Source of the DNA: Adineta ricciae
Taxonomy: Eukaryota > Rotifera > Eurotatoria > Adinetida > Adinetidae
DNA: 64,000 bases
Reading direction: 5' to 3'
Assembly (NCBI GenBank): GCA_905250025.1
Contig: CAJNOJ010000122.1
Span: 186,001 to 250,000, forward strand
Positions 46,494 to 58,800 of the stretch are shown here, one piece after another. The first letter of the stretch is position 1; every line of letters begins with the position of its first letter. The translations under genes and the position numbers were made by a program. Under the pieces are notes generated by a model, which made no database searches, was not told the DNA's origin, and saw only the letters and a list, made by a program, of their open reading frames with translations.

Positions 46494-48999
46494 ATGTCTG
46501 CCGAGCCGATTGTCGATACACCTTCATCGACAAATGAAAGACGTTCATCGGATGATGTACTCTTAAAACATGTTACGTTATTAAATGCTCAAACTCAGAA
46601 GACATTGTCCAAACTAACGATACCGAAAGTGCTCGTGCTCTACACAGGTTTGAATAAGGAAAGTCATTTGAGAAGTAAGCATAATCCATTTTGTCGTTTA
46701 GGTGGAACCATCGGTATGAAAGTTGTTCGAAAAGCATATGAACCTGTTAGTAATTACTTACCCGATGCACTGCGGGAAATGAATATCATGCATGATGTAC
46801 AATTTGCGGAGACAATGAGTGGAATTGACGTGGGAAAATCGTTTCTTTATTTACCGTAAAGGATCTCTTTTCATCAAAGGCGAAATTATTTAATTATTTA
46901 TTTATTTAAGATTGGCAAATGAAGAATGTATCGCTTATTATGTTAAAGAATATGTTCCTTTACTCGACTCAACGAACATGACATTTGACAATTATATTCA
47001 TATTGCATTGGATATAAAAGTAATTATTCGAAATGGAGAAAAGGATCAATTTCATCGAAGTTTGTCTATTCCCTTTAGGAGGTCTACGATCTATTTGATG
47101 GATTTGTCAGTAAGTTAATCTGACAGTCTTGCAACGAGAAGAACTTATCTTAAACTTTGTTTGTAGTTCTTCATGGTGTATGTATCGTGTTGAAAGAAAG
47201 GAGATTATAATGACTGTTTTTCAATTAGACGGATACGATGAGTTACACAGCCGCTGCTCTTTCGTTTATGTTGGAAAATCTTTCCAAACCGGTGGTGTTG
47301 ACGGGATCACAAGTAATTTAAGTGAACGAAATGGAATTGAAGGAAATGTATGGTTTGGATTTAGATCCCAATCTTCGAAACAAGGAGTGATGGTCGAGAT
47401 AATCTTATTGGAAGCTTATTGTTAGCTGGACAATATCGTATCCCTGAAGTTTGTTTTGAATAAGAGGAAAAGTGGTGTACAAGTTGGTATTTTCAGGTAA
47501 CAGTTTACTTTCGAAATCGACTGTATCGTGGTAATCGTGTAACAAAAAGTGATTGCGAGGATCTAAATGCATTCGAATCACATAATTTCCCGACTTTGGC
47601 TGAATTTCGCACCAAAGTTCAAGGTAAATCTCCCAAACACGTATCGACTCTCCTCTAGCGCATTTTCTTTTCTGTAGTTAAATGGGATTTAGTATTCGAT
47701 CGCTCTGCAGACGGTCCATTTAATGTTCATACAAATTTGAATCGGAATGTTTCACTTCTACGTCTTTTTCCCGGCATAACTTATTTAACTATGCGACAGT
47801 TTCTTGAACCACCAATCCAAGGAGTTGTCTTACAAACGTACGGAGCGGGAAATATTCCAACCAATCGAGCTGATCTAGTCGAAGAATTACGAAAAGCAAC
47901 GGAACGTGATGTTCTCATCGTTAATTGTACGCAATGTGCAAAAGGCAGTGTTTACTATGTATACGAAAGTGCGACAGCATTACAAAAGGTTGGTGTTTGC
48001 TCAGGTTCAGATATGACTGTAGAAGCCGCACTAATGAAGGTAAAAGTACGCTAAATTACTATTTAGAAATGAGTAGCGATGTTCATTCCAGTTAGCTTAT
48101 ATTCTCGGTAAATATTCATCGGATATGAAATTGATGAAAGAGAAAATGACTCAGAATTTACGAGGAGAAATGTCGACTAGTTCGTATCAGACAGACGTCC
48201 CAACGTTAAGCATCAATTGGTTATTAGATGAAACAATCGTTCGAACAGATGAGGTAAGAATCGATTGTTTTGTTAAAAAGCAGAAGGTCTCGTTTATTTT
48301 CAAAGGAATCAATACGATTTCGTCGATCATTGGTCCCTTGGATTGTTTCGTCATGTGCACAAACGGATGACATCAAGACTCTTCAGAAACTTCAACAATC
48401 TAAAAATGGTGTTGATTTCAATATATTCTTTCCTAGTGGTTCAATGCCGCTTCACGTTTGTGCGAAACACAATGCGATTCAATGTGCTGAATTATTCCTT
48501 CATGTTGCGGCTACAAATGATCATCCGATCGCTAATGAAGTTGATCACGTCGGTATAAGCCCGCTTTTCTATGCTATTTTGCGAGAAAATGAAGCGATGA
48601 TCGAATTATTGGTATCACATGGAGCGAAATTGAGTGCGACACTAAAACCGAGTGAAATTGGAATGTACTTATGTAATTGTGTCAAAAATAACCAATTGAA
48701 TCGATTAAAAGCATGGTACAAAGCAGGTGCTGATCTCGATCAGGCGGATTATGATGGTCGAACACCGATTCTAATCGTAAAACTACCTATTTCTATCGAC
48801 AGACATTTCATTTTCGATTTGAATTTAGGCAGTCAATCATAATGCAATTGATTGTCTTCGTTATTTACTCGAGAATGGCAAAGTCGATGTCTCATGGTCT
48901 GATAATCGTGGTTTAACACCCATTCAAATCGCTAAACAACGAGGTTTCGATAGTATTATCCAATTACTCTCATCGTATACATCTGAGCAATCAAAATAG
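46494..48999 (+). CDS. ASPG: Type I L-asparaginase with C-terminal ankyrin repeats
   Basis: It hydrolyses asparagine to aspartate and ammonia. The exons join to recreate the two catalytic threonine motifs: YTGGTIG across intron 1 and [11 protein letters not shown] across an intron near 47180-47230. [21 protein letters not shown] and [10 protein letters not shown] follow. The C-terminal third holds ankyrin repeats ([74 protein letters not shown]), the same asparaginase-plus-ankyrin layout as animal ASPG. At least nine short introns are present. The start at 46494 was chosen over an earlier non-ATG codon. AATAAA lies near 49122. Confidence 0.88.
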
Positions 49000-49638
49000 A
49001 TGCTTTCCTGATCTTATCCCGCTGACAATCCTTCACAAATCTCATCTTTCGATGCAATCCTCAATTATTTCTAAAATTGTTTTAATGTTCAATATTTTCT
49101 CCTCTGGCATTTAGTTTTCAATAATAAATATGTTCGAAGAAAACCTTTTTTTCTTCGTTTCTTTCCCACGTGAGAAATCGAATTCGATATCATCTATTCA
49201 TTCGATCGAGGGATCATTTTCTCTCTCTCTCCCTCTATCTTTATTTAGTTAACACATATATAGTCGAAAAACGTACGCAGTAGTCTCTTATATGAATGCG
49301 TCATCTATTTCTAGATGTTTCTTTTTTTTACATTTTCTCCAGAAGAATTTTTGATTAAATGACTTTTTTTTCGCTTAACTAAATTTGTCTTTTCACTCGA
49401 TGAATCAAAAAAGACTTTCGACTTAAAAAAAGCTTTTTCCTATTGACTATGGTCCACTTTTTATCTACTTATCTTTATTCTTCGCCGTGTCGTTGGAATT
49501 TGCTCTTTAACCTACACGCGCACACCGTTTCTCTCGAGATATAAATAGAAGAACACGCAAAGGGATTTTTCTTCATATCGTACTTTGTATAGAATTACAA
49601 TACTTTCAGACCGTTAATCTTTCTTATTCAGTTGAAAA
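49000..49638. other. Intergenic region with T-rich tracts
   Basis: Asparaginase 3' UTR with AATAAA near 49122, then CT-rich and T-rich tracts up to the perilipin-like start. No coding sequence supported. Confidence 0.4.
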
Positions 49639-51053
49639 ATGCTCGGCTTTCAAACACTCACGTGTCTTCATGATATCCCAGGTAAAGTCCGATGGAGAAG
49701 GAAAATGTCCGCATTTGGAATCTTTGCGTTTCAGTTGTGCGCTCATCGACTAGTAAACTTCAAGATGCGTATGCTAAAGCTAAGGAAACAAGTGTTTTTA
49801 TTCGGTTTCCATGCAATTTAGCCGAAACAGTTGCTGATAAGTCATTACAAATTGCTCTTACTGTTGCGAATCCTCTTGTTAAACCATTAAGTGGGCCAGG
49901 TAAAGGGAAACTATTTATAATTTCATAAGAAACATCCAACGAATATTCTAGTTCGTGTCATTGATGATTTTGCTGTGAAGAAAATTCGCCAGATTGAATC
50001 GAAATATCCCGCTATTAATACACCAACAAAAGAAGTGGTCAACTCATTTAAAGATTCAACTGCATCGACAATTCAACATGGCAAAGAGACTGTACGAAGA
50101 AGAATTTTCCATGAAGAAATGTTGTACAGAGTCGTTTTTAGGTTTCAAACGTTGCATCAGCGACAGTGAATAAGGCATCGAACGTAGCAGATTCGGTTTT
50201 ATCATTAGTTCAAGGACGCGATACGAAAACTTCCCAAGGAGTTGTTCGACGAGTGTTCTCACCAATTGGTTCATTGTATAATCAAGTCTTTCAGACAGTT
50301 CGCTCATCATTATTATGGTTCAGAATGTTGGTAGTTTTCTTTTTACTTAAACTCAAACAAATCAATGATATTGTTCTTCGTAAAATGCCACAAAAACCAT
50401 TTGTAACTGTATTTGTCCAACGCTTCTTCATTTTCGTCGGTGTTTTCTTGGATTATTTTATCGGACGCATTCAACTCGACGATCGAACATTAGCTGAATT
50501 GAAAAAAACTAAACAACAAGCACAATTCAGCCAACAATCCTATACCAACCGGTAAGTTCTTTCCACTAAGCCTTCTCCGCATAAAACTTCTCCTTAATTC
50601 CTCAGACAAAGTATCAAATCCGAACCATTAATGACAGCTCGTCAAAATCTCAAAACCGATCCATCGATCGCAACCCGTCAAAGCGTTTTCATTGCCCAAC
50701 AAGAAACCACAGTCACTCGCACAAGTCAAGTCAACGGTTTTGCCGCAACTCAACCAGATTACTCAAATATGAGTGATAAAGACGAACTATACGCACGTTT
50801 AGCAGCTGCAAACGAATATATCGTTGAAGATGCTTATACAACCGAACCGATTGACCTTGTTGCCAATGGTGATATTGCTCAATTACATAAACAATTGAAA
50901 CCAACTGATGTTGAACTTCTCTATACTCGATTACCTACGGATGTTGTACCTACGTCCGAGAATCAAGAACCATTAACTGCAGACCAACAAACACTTCATG
51001 CAAGAATAATTGCTGCCGAATTAGAACAACAAGGTTATCGAGAAGAACAGTAA
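49639..51053 (+). CDS. Perilipin/LSD-like lipid-droplet protein
   Basis: The first exon is short (49639-49681, MLGFQTLTCLHDIP) and splices in phase to 49735, giving LHDIPVVRSSTSKLQDAYAK. This resembles the PAT-domain start of perilipins and insect LSD proteins (IPVV..., Y-K-AK). Further PAT features are VANPLVKPLSGPV, VIDDFAVKKIRQIESKYPAI and the repeated Val/Ala/Ser amphipathic helix VSNVASATVNKASNVADSVL. A hydrophobic stretch (WFRMLVVFFLLKL, FFIFVGVFLDYF) and a polar Gln/Thr-rich tail ending YREEQ follow. Perilipins coat lipid droplets and control lipase access. The hydrophobic segment is more marked than in most family members. Family assignment rests on pattern. Confidence 0.65.
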
Positions 51054-51372
51054 ATAAATATCGATTTTTAAAAGTCATTGTTATGTTTTTTCTTGTCTTC
51101 TTGATTGACCAAACATTTTCTTTTCATTACTTTTTTTTATCTTTATTTCGTGTCTATTCCTGTTGATTTTTTTCTTCTATATTTCATCTGATCTATTCAT
51201 TTACAGTCGACGTTTGTTAAACAATCGTGACATGTTTCTCACTGATCATTATTTCTGTTCTTTTCGATAAAACGTGTTAAACACAGTGAATAAGAAGAAG
51301 AAGAATTAATAAAACAACAAGAAGCAAAAAACAGAAAAGAAATGCTTGCAAAGTTCTTATTTCTTCTTCCAG
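51054..51372. other. Spacer between perilipin-like gene and PPME1
   Basis: T-rich spacer ending in TTTCTTCTTCCAG, which directly abuts the PPME1 ATG (51373) and looks like a splice acceptor, cis or trans. Confidence 0.45.
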
Positions 51373-52654
51373 ATGTCAAACTTACGTAAACAAATCCTTT
51401 CGAAAACTCTTCCGCCGATTGGGCCGAGAAAAGCATCATCAGATGCAACAAAAAAGTCTCCATCATCAACTCGCAACTACACTCCGATGAACTGGAACAC
51501 TTATTTCGATGATAAACATCAGATCCAAATCGATGACAGCACTTTTTGCGTATATTCACGGAATACAACTGATCCTTCGGCACCTGTGCTATTCTTTTTA
51601 CATGGCGGTGGCTTTTCTGGCTTGAGTTGGGCAGTTCTTTCTAAAGCAGTTACAGATCTCGTCCAATGTCAATGTGTTGCAGTTGATATTCGCGGACATG
51701 GAGAAACGAAAACCACAGATGAAAATGATTTAAGTATTGAAGTTCTTACGAAAGATATTTCTCAGATTTTACATCACTTGTACAAAGAAGAAAATAAACC
51801 ACCGATCTTTCTCATCGGACATTCAATGGGTGAGAAAGAGAGGGAGACAAGCAGTGACATAGACTTGATTTTCAATTGTTTTCGTAGGTGGTGCACTGGC
51901 TGTTCATGTAGCAAAAGAATGTCCAACAATGATTGATGCACTTTGTGTTATCGATGTTGTTGAAGGAAGTGCAATGGAGTCGTTGAGTTCGATGCAATGC
52001 TTTCTTAGCTCAAGACCGAAGCAATTCTCAACTCCTCAACAAGCTATTGAATATATGGTTCGGAGTGGTCAAGTGCGAAATCTTGACTCAGCTCGTGTTT
52101 CTATTATTGGACAAATTCAACCGATCGATTCAGTAGAGACAACTTCACCCTCAAGTTCAGCATTACCTGTTGTTTCTCATTCATGTGATACTGTTCAAGA
52201 AGAAGATGAAGATTCGGAAGGAAATGAGCCAGAAACGACACAAACGACATCTTCCGCTTCAGCAATAAGCACTTCAAGTGACCCGAAAAAATATACATGG
52301 AGAATTGATCTCTCCAAAACCGAACGATTTTGGCAAGGATGGTTTACCGGTTTGTACAAACACTTTTTTCTTTCCAACTGTAGCATTTTCATCTGAACAG
52401 GTTTATCCAAATTATTCTTATCTTGTGAGTGTCCGAAATTGCTTCTTCTAGCCGGTGTTGATCGTCTTGACCGTGATCTAACCGTCGGTCAAATGCAAGG
52501 TAAATTTCAAATGCATGTCGTTCCAAAAAGTGGCCATGCCGTTCATGAAGATGCTCCCGAGCAAGTCGCTGAATGTATTGCTTCATTTCTTGTCCGACAC
52601 AAACTAGTTCAACCGGTCGACGAAAGTTTTCACGGAACATTACCCGGATGTTGA
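51373..52654 (+). CDS. PPME1: Protein phosphatase methylesterase 1
   Basis: PPME1 removes the C-terminal methyl ester from the PP2A catalytic subunit. The alpha/beta-hydrolase features are FFLHGGGFSGLSWA, VAVDIRGHGET, the nucleophile elbow IGHSMGGALA (completed across a short intron near 51830-51886), DVVEGSAMESLSSMQ, WRIDLSKTERFWQGWF, LLLAGVDRLDRDL and the catalytic His in KSGHAVHEDAPEQVA. These order and sequence features match PPME1 specifically. An acidic Ser/Thr/Glu insert (about residues 255-290) sits between the cap and the WRIDL segment, as in other animals. The C-terminus ends LPGC. Introns are short. AATAAA lies near 52745. Confidence 0.92.
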
Positions 52655-53070
52655 TTTCGGCAAACTTTTTTCTTTGCGATTTACACGCATTTCGACATTG
52701 TATAGACATTTTGTTTGTCACAAACACAAAAATAATTTTCTCGAATAAAAAGGGAAGAATCTCTTCGCCGCTTTTCAAACAATGTGCATGCGTCGACCGT
52801 CAATTCAAACGTCAGGAGTACTTCAACTCATCCAACATCTCTCTACACGTTTCTTTCTCTTATGTTCTGATTGCCATAAGGTAAAACAAATATAACAGAA
52901 GAAGCAAAAAACCAGCAGGAATGTTTAATTTTCTTTTCTGACCGAGCCGACAGAAATGAAAGCATTTTTTTCATTGAATTACATCTTTTTCTCGCATAGC
53001 GCTCTTAAATATTACTTTTTTCTCTTCATTAAGCAAGAAGACATTTTTCTAACACTTGTGTTTTGCAGCT
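52655..53070. other. PPME1 3' region up to the TTAA element
   Basis: AT-rich sequence with a polyadenylation signal near 52745. No coding sequence supported. A TTAA-flanked element begins immediately after. Confidence 0.4.
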
Positions 53071-53074
53071 TTAA

Positions 53075-53108
53075 CCATTTACGGCCGGATGTTGCCATTT
53101 GGCAACAT
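53075..53108. repeat. Palindrome-containing block, copy A
   Basis: This end block of CCATTTACGGCCGG plus a palindrome built on TTGCCATTTGGCAA recurs inverted at 53418-53451 (copy B) and directly at 53952-53984 (copy C), so the left terminus and both ends of the internal foldback share the same 33-34-base unit. Confidence 0.75.
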
Positions 53109-53417
53109 TTTACTGATGTTGATATGAGTTTTTTCTTAAAACGATGAGATATAGTTTTTCATGCCATTTGATAAAATAACTACACATATTTTAGCACAAA
53201 TATATGTGTTTGTTAGAGAGGGGTAATCTTCTGCTGGCGAATGAGATCAATTCTCCCGAAATGCTCAAAAGAGCTCCCGAATGGAAAAGATCTTCTTATC
53301 GCTTATTCAAGCATTCTATATGAGAAGTGACTAGCCCTTAATTTTCGTTTCTAACCCTATTATCTGTTAAGAATGTAACATGGATTAATTAGGATTCTCG
53401 AATACCAAAATTTGAGT

Positions 53418-53984
53418 ATGTTGCCATTTGGCAACATCCGGCCGTAAAGGCACAAAAAAATTAAAAAACCCAGTTATTTTTTTTTTTCATAGATGGGCAA
53501 TAATTTGGTGACAGTTCTATTCTATATTGTCAAAATAAAGCATACTTAGTTCGTCTATCTATCTTATGGAGCGCTATGATGGAGTAGATCTCAATAATGT
53601 CAAAAAACTGATCAAAATGTCATAAATTTCAACAATTCCACTATAAATCATTATCTATTCAGGGAGATTCTAACATTATTCACAACACATCAGAGTATCT
53701 TTACGCAGGCTATCATACAACATTAGAAATCGTGTGAAAAATTAATCAACAAATGAGTATTTATAGTGGAATTGTTGAAATTTATGACATTTTGATCAGT
53801 TTTCCGACATTATTTAGATCTACTCCATCATAGCGCTCCATAAGATAGATAGACGAACTAAGTATGCTTTATTTTGACAATATAGAATAGAACTGTCACC
53901 AAATTATTGCTCATCTATGAAAAAAAAAACTGGCTTTTTTAATTTTTTGTGCCTTTACAGCTGGATGTTGCCAAATGGCAACAT
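53418..53984. repeat. Long inverted repeat (foldback) inside the TTAA element
   Basis: The left arm 53418-53648 and right arm 53759-53984 are inverted copies of about 230 bases with high identity, separated by a 110-base spacer. Each arm starts with the ATGTTGCC...GGCAACAT palindrome and the CCGGCCGTAAAGG-type block, then an A/T tract and a shared segment containing GTAGATCT. The transcript or single strand could form one long hairpin. Confidence 0.85.
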
Positions 53985-54331
53985 GTTGACAAACAGCTCT
54001 GTGTTAGTTCTTTGAACTTGCGGATGGAATATGGTAGCATCCATATATAAAAGATGCAGAATATGCAGTATTAACATTTCGTTCTTGTTGTGTTCTGCGA
54101 GCCGGCCGGAAAGGGTTAAAAAAAATTCGTTGCCACTTCTGTTCATAATCACCAAGTTACCATGACGAAAAGTAAGAGAAAACGAGTTCTTTCTGTTTGA
54201 AAGTTACGTCAGAATTGTAATTCGAACGAACATGAATTTGAAAGAGAATGTCATTTTATATTTATCTGTCTACTTCGATTTCGCTTAGATCGTCAAATTT
54301 AATTGCGAATTACGTATAATTTGTTTGAACG

Positions 54332-55653
54332 ATGGTTTCGAAACTCGTTCGATTGACTATTCTGTTGACGAGTGCGGTTTTTCTATTTATTCTTGGTGTT
54401 CTATTTGGTTCGAATTTATATCGAAGGAAAGAAACCGCTCGTATTTTTCAACCATCCATAGCAGCCCAGTTAGATCTAAAATTACAATCAATGAAAGAGG
54501 ACAGTGTAAAGTCATTTCCGGTCGCGTACAATTCGACTCATCTTTGGTCAATGCGTCTCGCAGATAAAGATCATTATCGAATTGTTAATCTTGTTCCATG
54601 CAAGGACGTGATTTATCATGCTCATCGTGGTACTGGTATAAACGAGACGATGAACCATTGTAATGAGAAAACTCGAGAAGAATTTTCAGTTGAATCAACA
54701 TTACAAGCACAGCAGTGGATATTCAATCATCAAAATCCAATGAACTGTCAGAATAAACGCTTTGCCATTATACATAGATATGCTTGGTCTGGATTTGGAT
54801 CGACTGTACATCAAATTGTATGGGCACTGGCGACAGCTATAGGTCACGATCGAATTGCTGTTTATCAAAAGCCAGGAGGTTGGGTAAGAGAAAACTAAAC
54901 AGATTGATTTCAACCTTTCGTGTCATTTAGCATTACGGCAGCTGTGAATGGAGTAATCCTGATTGTTTGTTTCTTCCAATTAGTAATTGTTCCGTTCCTA
55001 CGCAAATCGATGGCACGCAAGTAATCCGTCTCGCAGCTGATATCGATCACTGGTATAAACCAGCTTATCCATCCGTATTTCAAAAACGTTCTTTCAATTG
55101 GTATCGTTCTCAACTCTTGTTTTATCTGATGCGATTCAATGCTAAGACGTTAGCACATGTCCAAAACGCTGTTGCTCAATATTTCGTTCCGCCATCGATC
55201 GATCTTCATCGTCCGTACGTTGCTGTTTATATCCGTCGATCGGATAAAGTGAATAGAGAAATGGGACGAGCTTTTACTTTGCAGGAATATTTCGACTTAT
55301 TCGATGCGGATGCCCGTCGAGCTCAAATCTCTACAGTTTATATCAACTCCGAAGACGACAGCGTGTTCAGCGAATTTGAAACAGTAAACAAGAAATACGG
55401 AGGATATTATAAATTAATCCGAATCAAAGCAGAGAAGAACGTCGTTTTCATGACATTGATGGGTATGGACACGAACAAACGTGGGAAGATCGTTTTAGAA
55501 TTTCTCGCTGATCTCTACATTGAAGCGAATGCTGATTTACATTCAGGAACATTAACATCGAATTGGTGTCGATTAGTTGATGAAATGCGATTCGTACTTG
55601 GGAAAATGTTACCGTTTTACACTCCGGAACATGTGTATCATAGTGATATGTAA
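54332..55653 (+). CDS. Alpha-1,6-fucosyltransferase-like (GT23) type II membrane protein
   Basis: Two exons (54332-54883, 54931-55653) give 425 residues. A cytoplasmic stub and signal anchor (LTILLTSAVFLFILGVLFG) place it as a type II Golgi protein. The lumenal part has RYAWSGFGSTVHQIVWALA, PYVAVYIRRSDKVNREMG with the GDP-fucose-binding Arg pair, LQEYFDLF, VYINSEDDSVFSEF and LTSNWCRLVDEMR. The VxIRRSDK motif and the following segments resemble FUT8/GT23 enzymes that add core fucose to N-glycans. The lumenal stem is shorter than in vertebrate FUT8 and no SH3 domain is visible, so activity on the same acceptor is not certain. Several NxS/T sites are present. Confidence 0.72.
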
Positions 55654-55881
55654 ATATGCGAACTGCTCCAAAAGTTATTGATTGTTTTTCTCCTTTGTTA
55701 AATTTTTTAGTCAATAGATTTGTTAATATGAGACAATAACAATTTTATTTATGTGAAAAACAAAGTGAAAAGAAAACTTTGCACGATATAAGCAAAATAT
55801 ATCACGTATTATTTGACCAAAAGTATTGTCACTCATTAAATGAATTGAATATTGTAAAAAAATATGGTATCACAAGTTTTC

Positions 55882-58800
55882 TTACGAGACTTTTTCTCGA
55901 CTTCGTGGCCGAGTTGTATTTTCATTAGTTTCATTATTTGAACTTGTTGAATTTCGACGTGGAAGTTTCATCATTTTCGTTGACGCTTCCAAGGCCACCA
56001 TTGCTTCTTTTAAATTATCTTCGGTAAATTTACTTGACCATCGTTCACGTTGATCAATATATCGTTCATGATCGATCTTGTTCTGAATATACTTTGGTAC
56101 ATCTGGAACAAGCCATTGCATTAAGTAAATAATAAAAAAGATCACATGTTCAAAAACAATGATAAAAGCGAGCCGAGCAGAAGTGACATTCCAATACACA
56201 GCGGTTTGATCATAATTTGGACCGGTGTTATTGCGAAAATCACGATAACTATTCAAAAGAAAAGATCGATTCGTTTTCTAAACAAATAATATCCTTTGTG
56301 AAATACCGGCAGAATGTCAGATTATTTGGTGCGCCAGGTGGGACAATCCCTGTAACGTTATAACCACTTAGAGGAAAATATGAAAGTGTCCAATCGACAT
56401 ATCCATTAAGACTTCCTCCTGTTGCTTCAAGAGACCGATATGCCATTTTCGGAATGAATTCCGATGTCCAAGCAATGACCATAGCCTAAAAGCAAATCTT
56501 TTCAACAACTTTCGAATGATTATATCGAGAAGTTTTACATTGGTTAAAACAGCGAGATATGATATAGCAGATATAATATCACTCCATATACCAATATCAG
56601 CTGCTTTGAATGGAATAGGTCGTTTATACTTCGATAAGAATTTCCAAGCGTCTAAGCGAATTTCGATGATGTTGTTGCACAGAGCAAATAACGGTGCAAG
56701 TCTAAAACAAGAAGAGAAATAAACAAAATTTGATTTGAAAAGAAACACATACGGAAACGCTGCGACAAATAATGTCACAAAGCCAAATTGGATAACTATT
56801 CGAAGTGAAAATATTAAAACTTCATTTTTCAACAAGTTCATTTTACCTAATTCGAGGTATTCATCGATTAATGTAATAGAACTAAAGTCATACAGTTTAT
56901 TATCGATTTCCCATTGGTCCTGAGGTACAGGTTCACCGCGGTCGAATAAAATCCGTGCGATCGTACGACGAATAGCATAGAAAAACTCTAATAAATTATT
57001 AATAATTTGTTTGCCAACCATAACTAAATTATAAAAACGTTTGTTTTGTTTCCATCACTTTCTCGAGATTTCCTTACTGATGATAAATTGTATAGAGAGT
57101 TCAACTAAACATCCAGCTGGGTCGCACTGAAACATCAATCAGTGAATGTGTTAGTCGAAAAGAAATCTTTTACTTGTTCAGTAAAATCACCGGAGTCAGA
57201 ATCTCCGTATTTCGATGGATATTCATTGAATCTAAATCGAATGGAAAGAATCATCTGTCTGAAAAGTCTTTCGAGTACGAACGAACCTTCCTTTGAAAAA
57301 CGCGATGTAAAATAACGATGAATAGAAGTTTACAAATTGAAAAAGATAAATTTTGATCGTTAATGAATCATCATATTGCGATTGATATTTATGAAGTTCT
57401 ATCAAAACGAATCTTCTCTTCGGACAATCATTCCAAGCATTTTCTCTTACCGAAATCAGTTAATTTTCTTGCAATCCAATAATAAAATTGCGATAAAATT
57501 ACCGAGCAGATTAAATTCATAACGGCACTTGACACCGTGATGATAATTGACGAACGTGAACTTAGATTCGGATCTTTTTTCAGTATACGATCCATTCGAA
57601 CACGATAAACAATCGTCGCGAAAACAGTTACACAAACAATCGCCACCTAAATTCAATGAAAATTCTTTTCAATTGAAAATATCTTTCGTCGTACCATAAA
57701 CAAAACAACAGCAAACGCAATGGCATAGAATGGAATTCGCTTTTTAGTTGAAATGTAAGGCTCTTTGATCTAAAAAAAAAACGGTGTTTCATCATAGTTA
57801 ACTTTTTCGTGATAGTTCCTACCCCGGTTACTGGATTGATTCTTTGTTCACCTTTCTTCTTTGCTTTGATTTCGAATTCCGGTCGAATAGGTTCCAAATG
57901 TTCTTCGAAATTTATTGAATCCTGTTGATACGAATCGAATTTCAACTCTTCATTTCAGTACAAACCCATCTTGTTCTTACCCAGTCATATTGTAAAACTG
58001 CTTGTCGACGTTTCCAAAACTCCATAAACCATCTATGTTCAGATAGAAAATTCAAAATCTTTTTTCTCTCTTAATTCTATCGTACCGCGCCCATAAAGAC
58101 ATCAATATCGAAAAAATCACTGTTGCTGCATTGTCAAAAACATACGAAGCCTATAAAATAACAATGAGCAATTTTGATTCTAATCCTAAGGGACTTTTCC
58201 TACTTTCGAGTACAAACAACTTTCATTTAATTTCCAAAATTTACACGTTTGATCACAGCGAGGACACATATCTGTGTTTTTGCCATAATCTCCACAAATA
58301 TCCGACCTAGATCAAAATTAAAACACGATTTTATTATAATTCAAAGCAAATCTTACGTTGGCTGATCCGAAACGACCGATGCTGCTCCGTAAATAAATAT
58401 GATCAATCCGACAATCGCCGGCGGAATCAACATTTGATTATAAAAACCCGAAAGTGCAAAATAAAACGCAACTTTTTCTCCCATATACGAACGAATTAGT
58501 GATAAAGGCTGAAATTTCAAACACCGCCGCATCGTTGCCCAATGTTTTTTCAATTTCTATTCAAACACCCACGTACAAATCGAAAAGTGAACTCAGCCCA
58601 ACTCACTTCACGATCATTCAGATCGGTATCATCGACATTCGTGACAATATTTCGCAACGGCTTCAAAAGAAAAATGTGAAGAAATCAACATTTGAAAAGC
58701 AAATTTACTTCGTGTAATGGAAAATAACTTTCATAGACTTTCTTTGCAATCAATCGATCAATACCTAGAATGAAAAGCATGTGTGACACTCTGCTTACGA

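Larger units (their letters stand above)
53071..54119. mobile_element. TTAA-flanked non-autonomous piggyBac-like element
   Basis: TTAA at 53071-53074 and TTAA at 54116-54119 bound a sequence whose ends are inverted repeats. The left end reads CCATTTACGGCCGG (53075-53088) and the reverse complement of the right end reads CCCTTTCCGGCCGG (54115-54102), matching at 12 of 14 bases. TTAA duplication with CC(C/A)TTT-type termini is the signature of piggyBac-superfamily transposons. The 1.04-kb interior has no transposase frame, so it would be a non-autonomous (MITE-like) copy. It contains a long internal foldback and three copies of a palindromic block. Confidence 0.65.

Noticed and set aside
53105..54115. 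Transposase inside the TTAA element
   Set aside because: Only short open frames are present and none shows a DDD transposase pattern.
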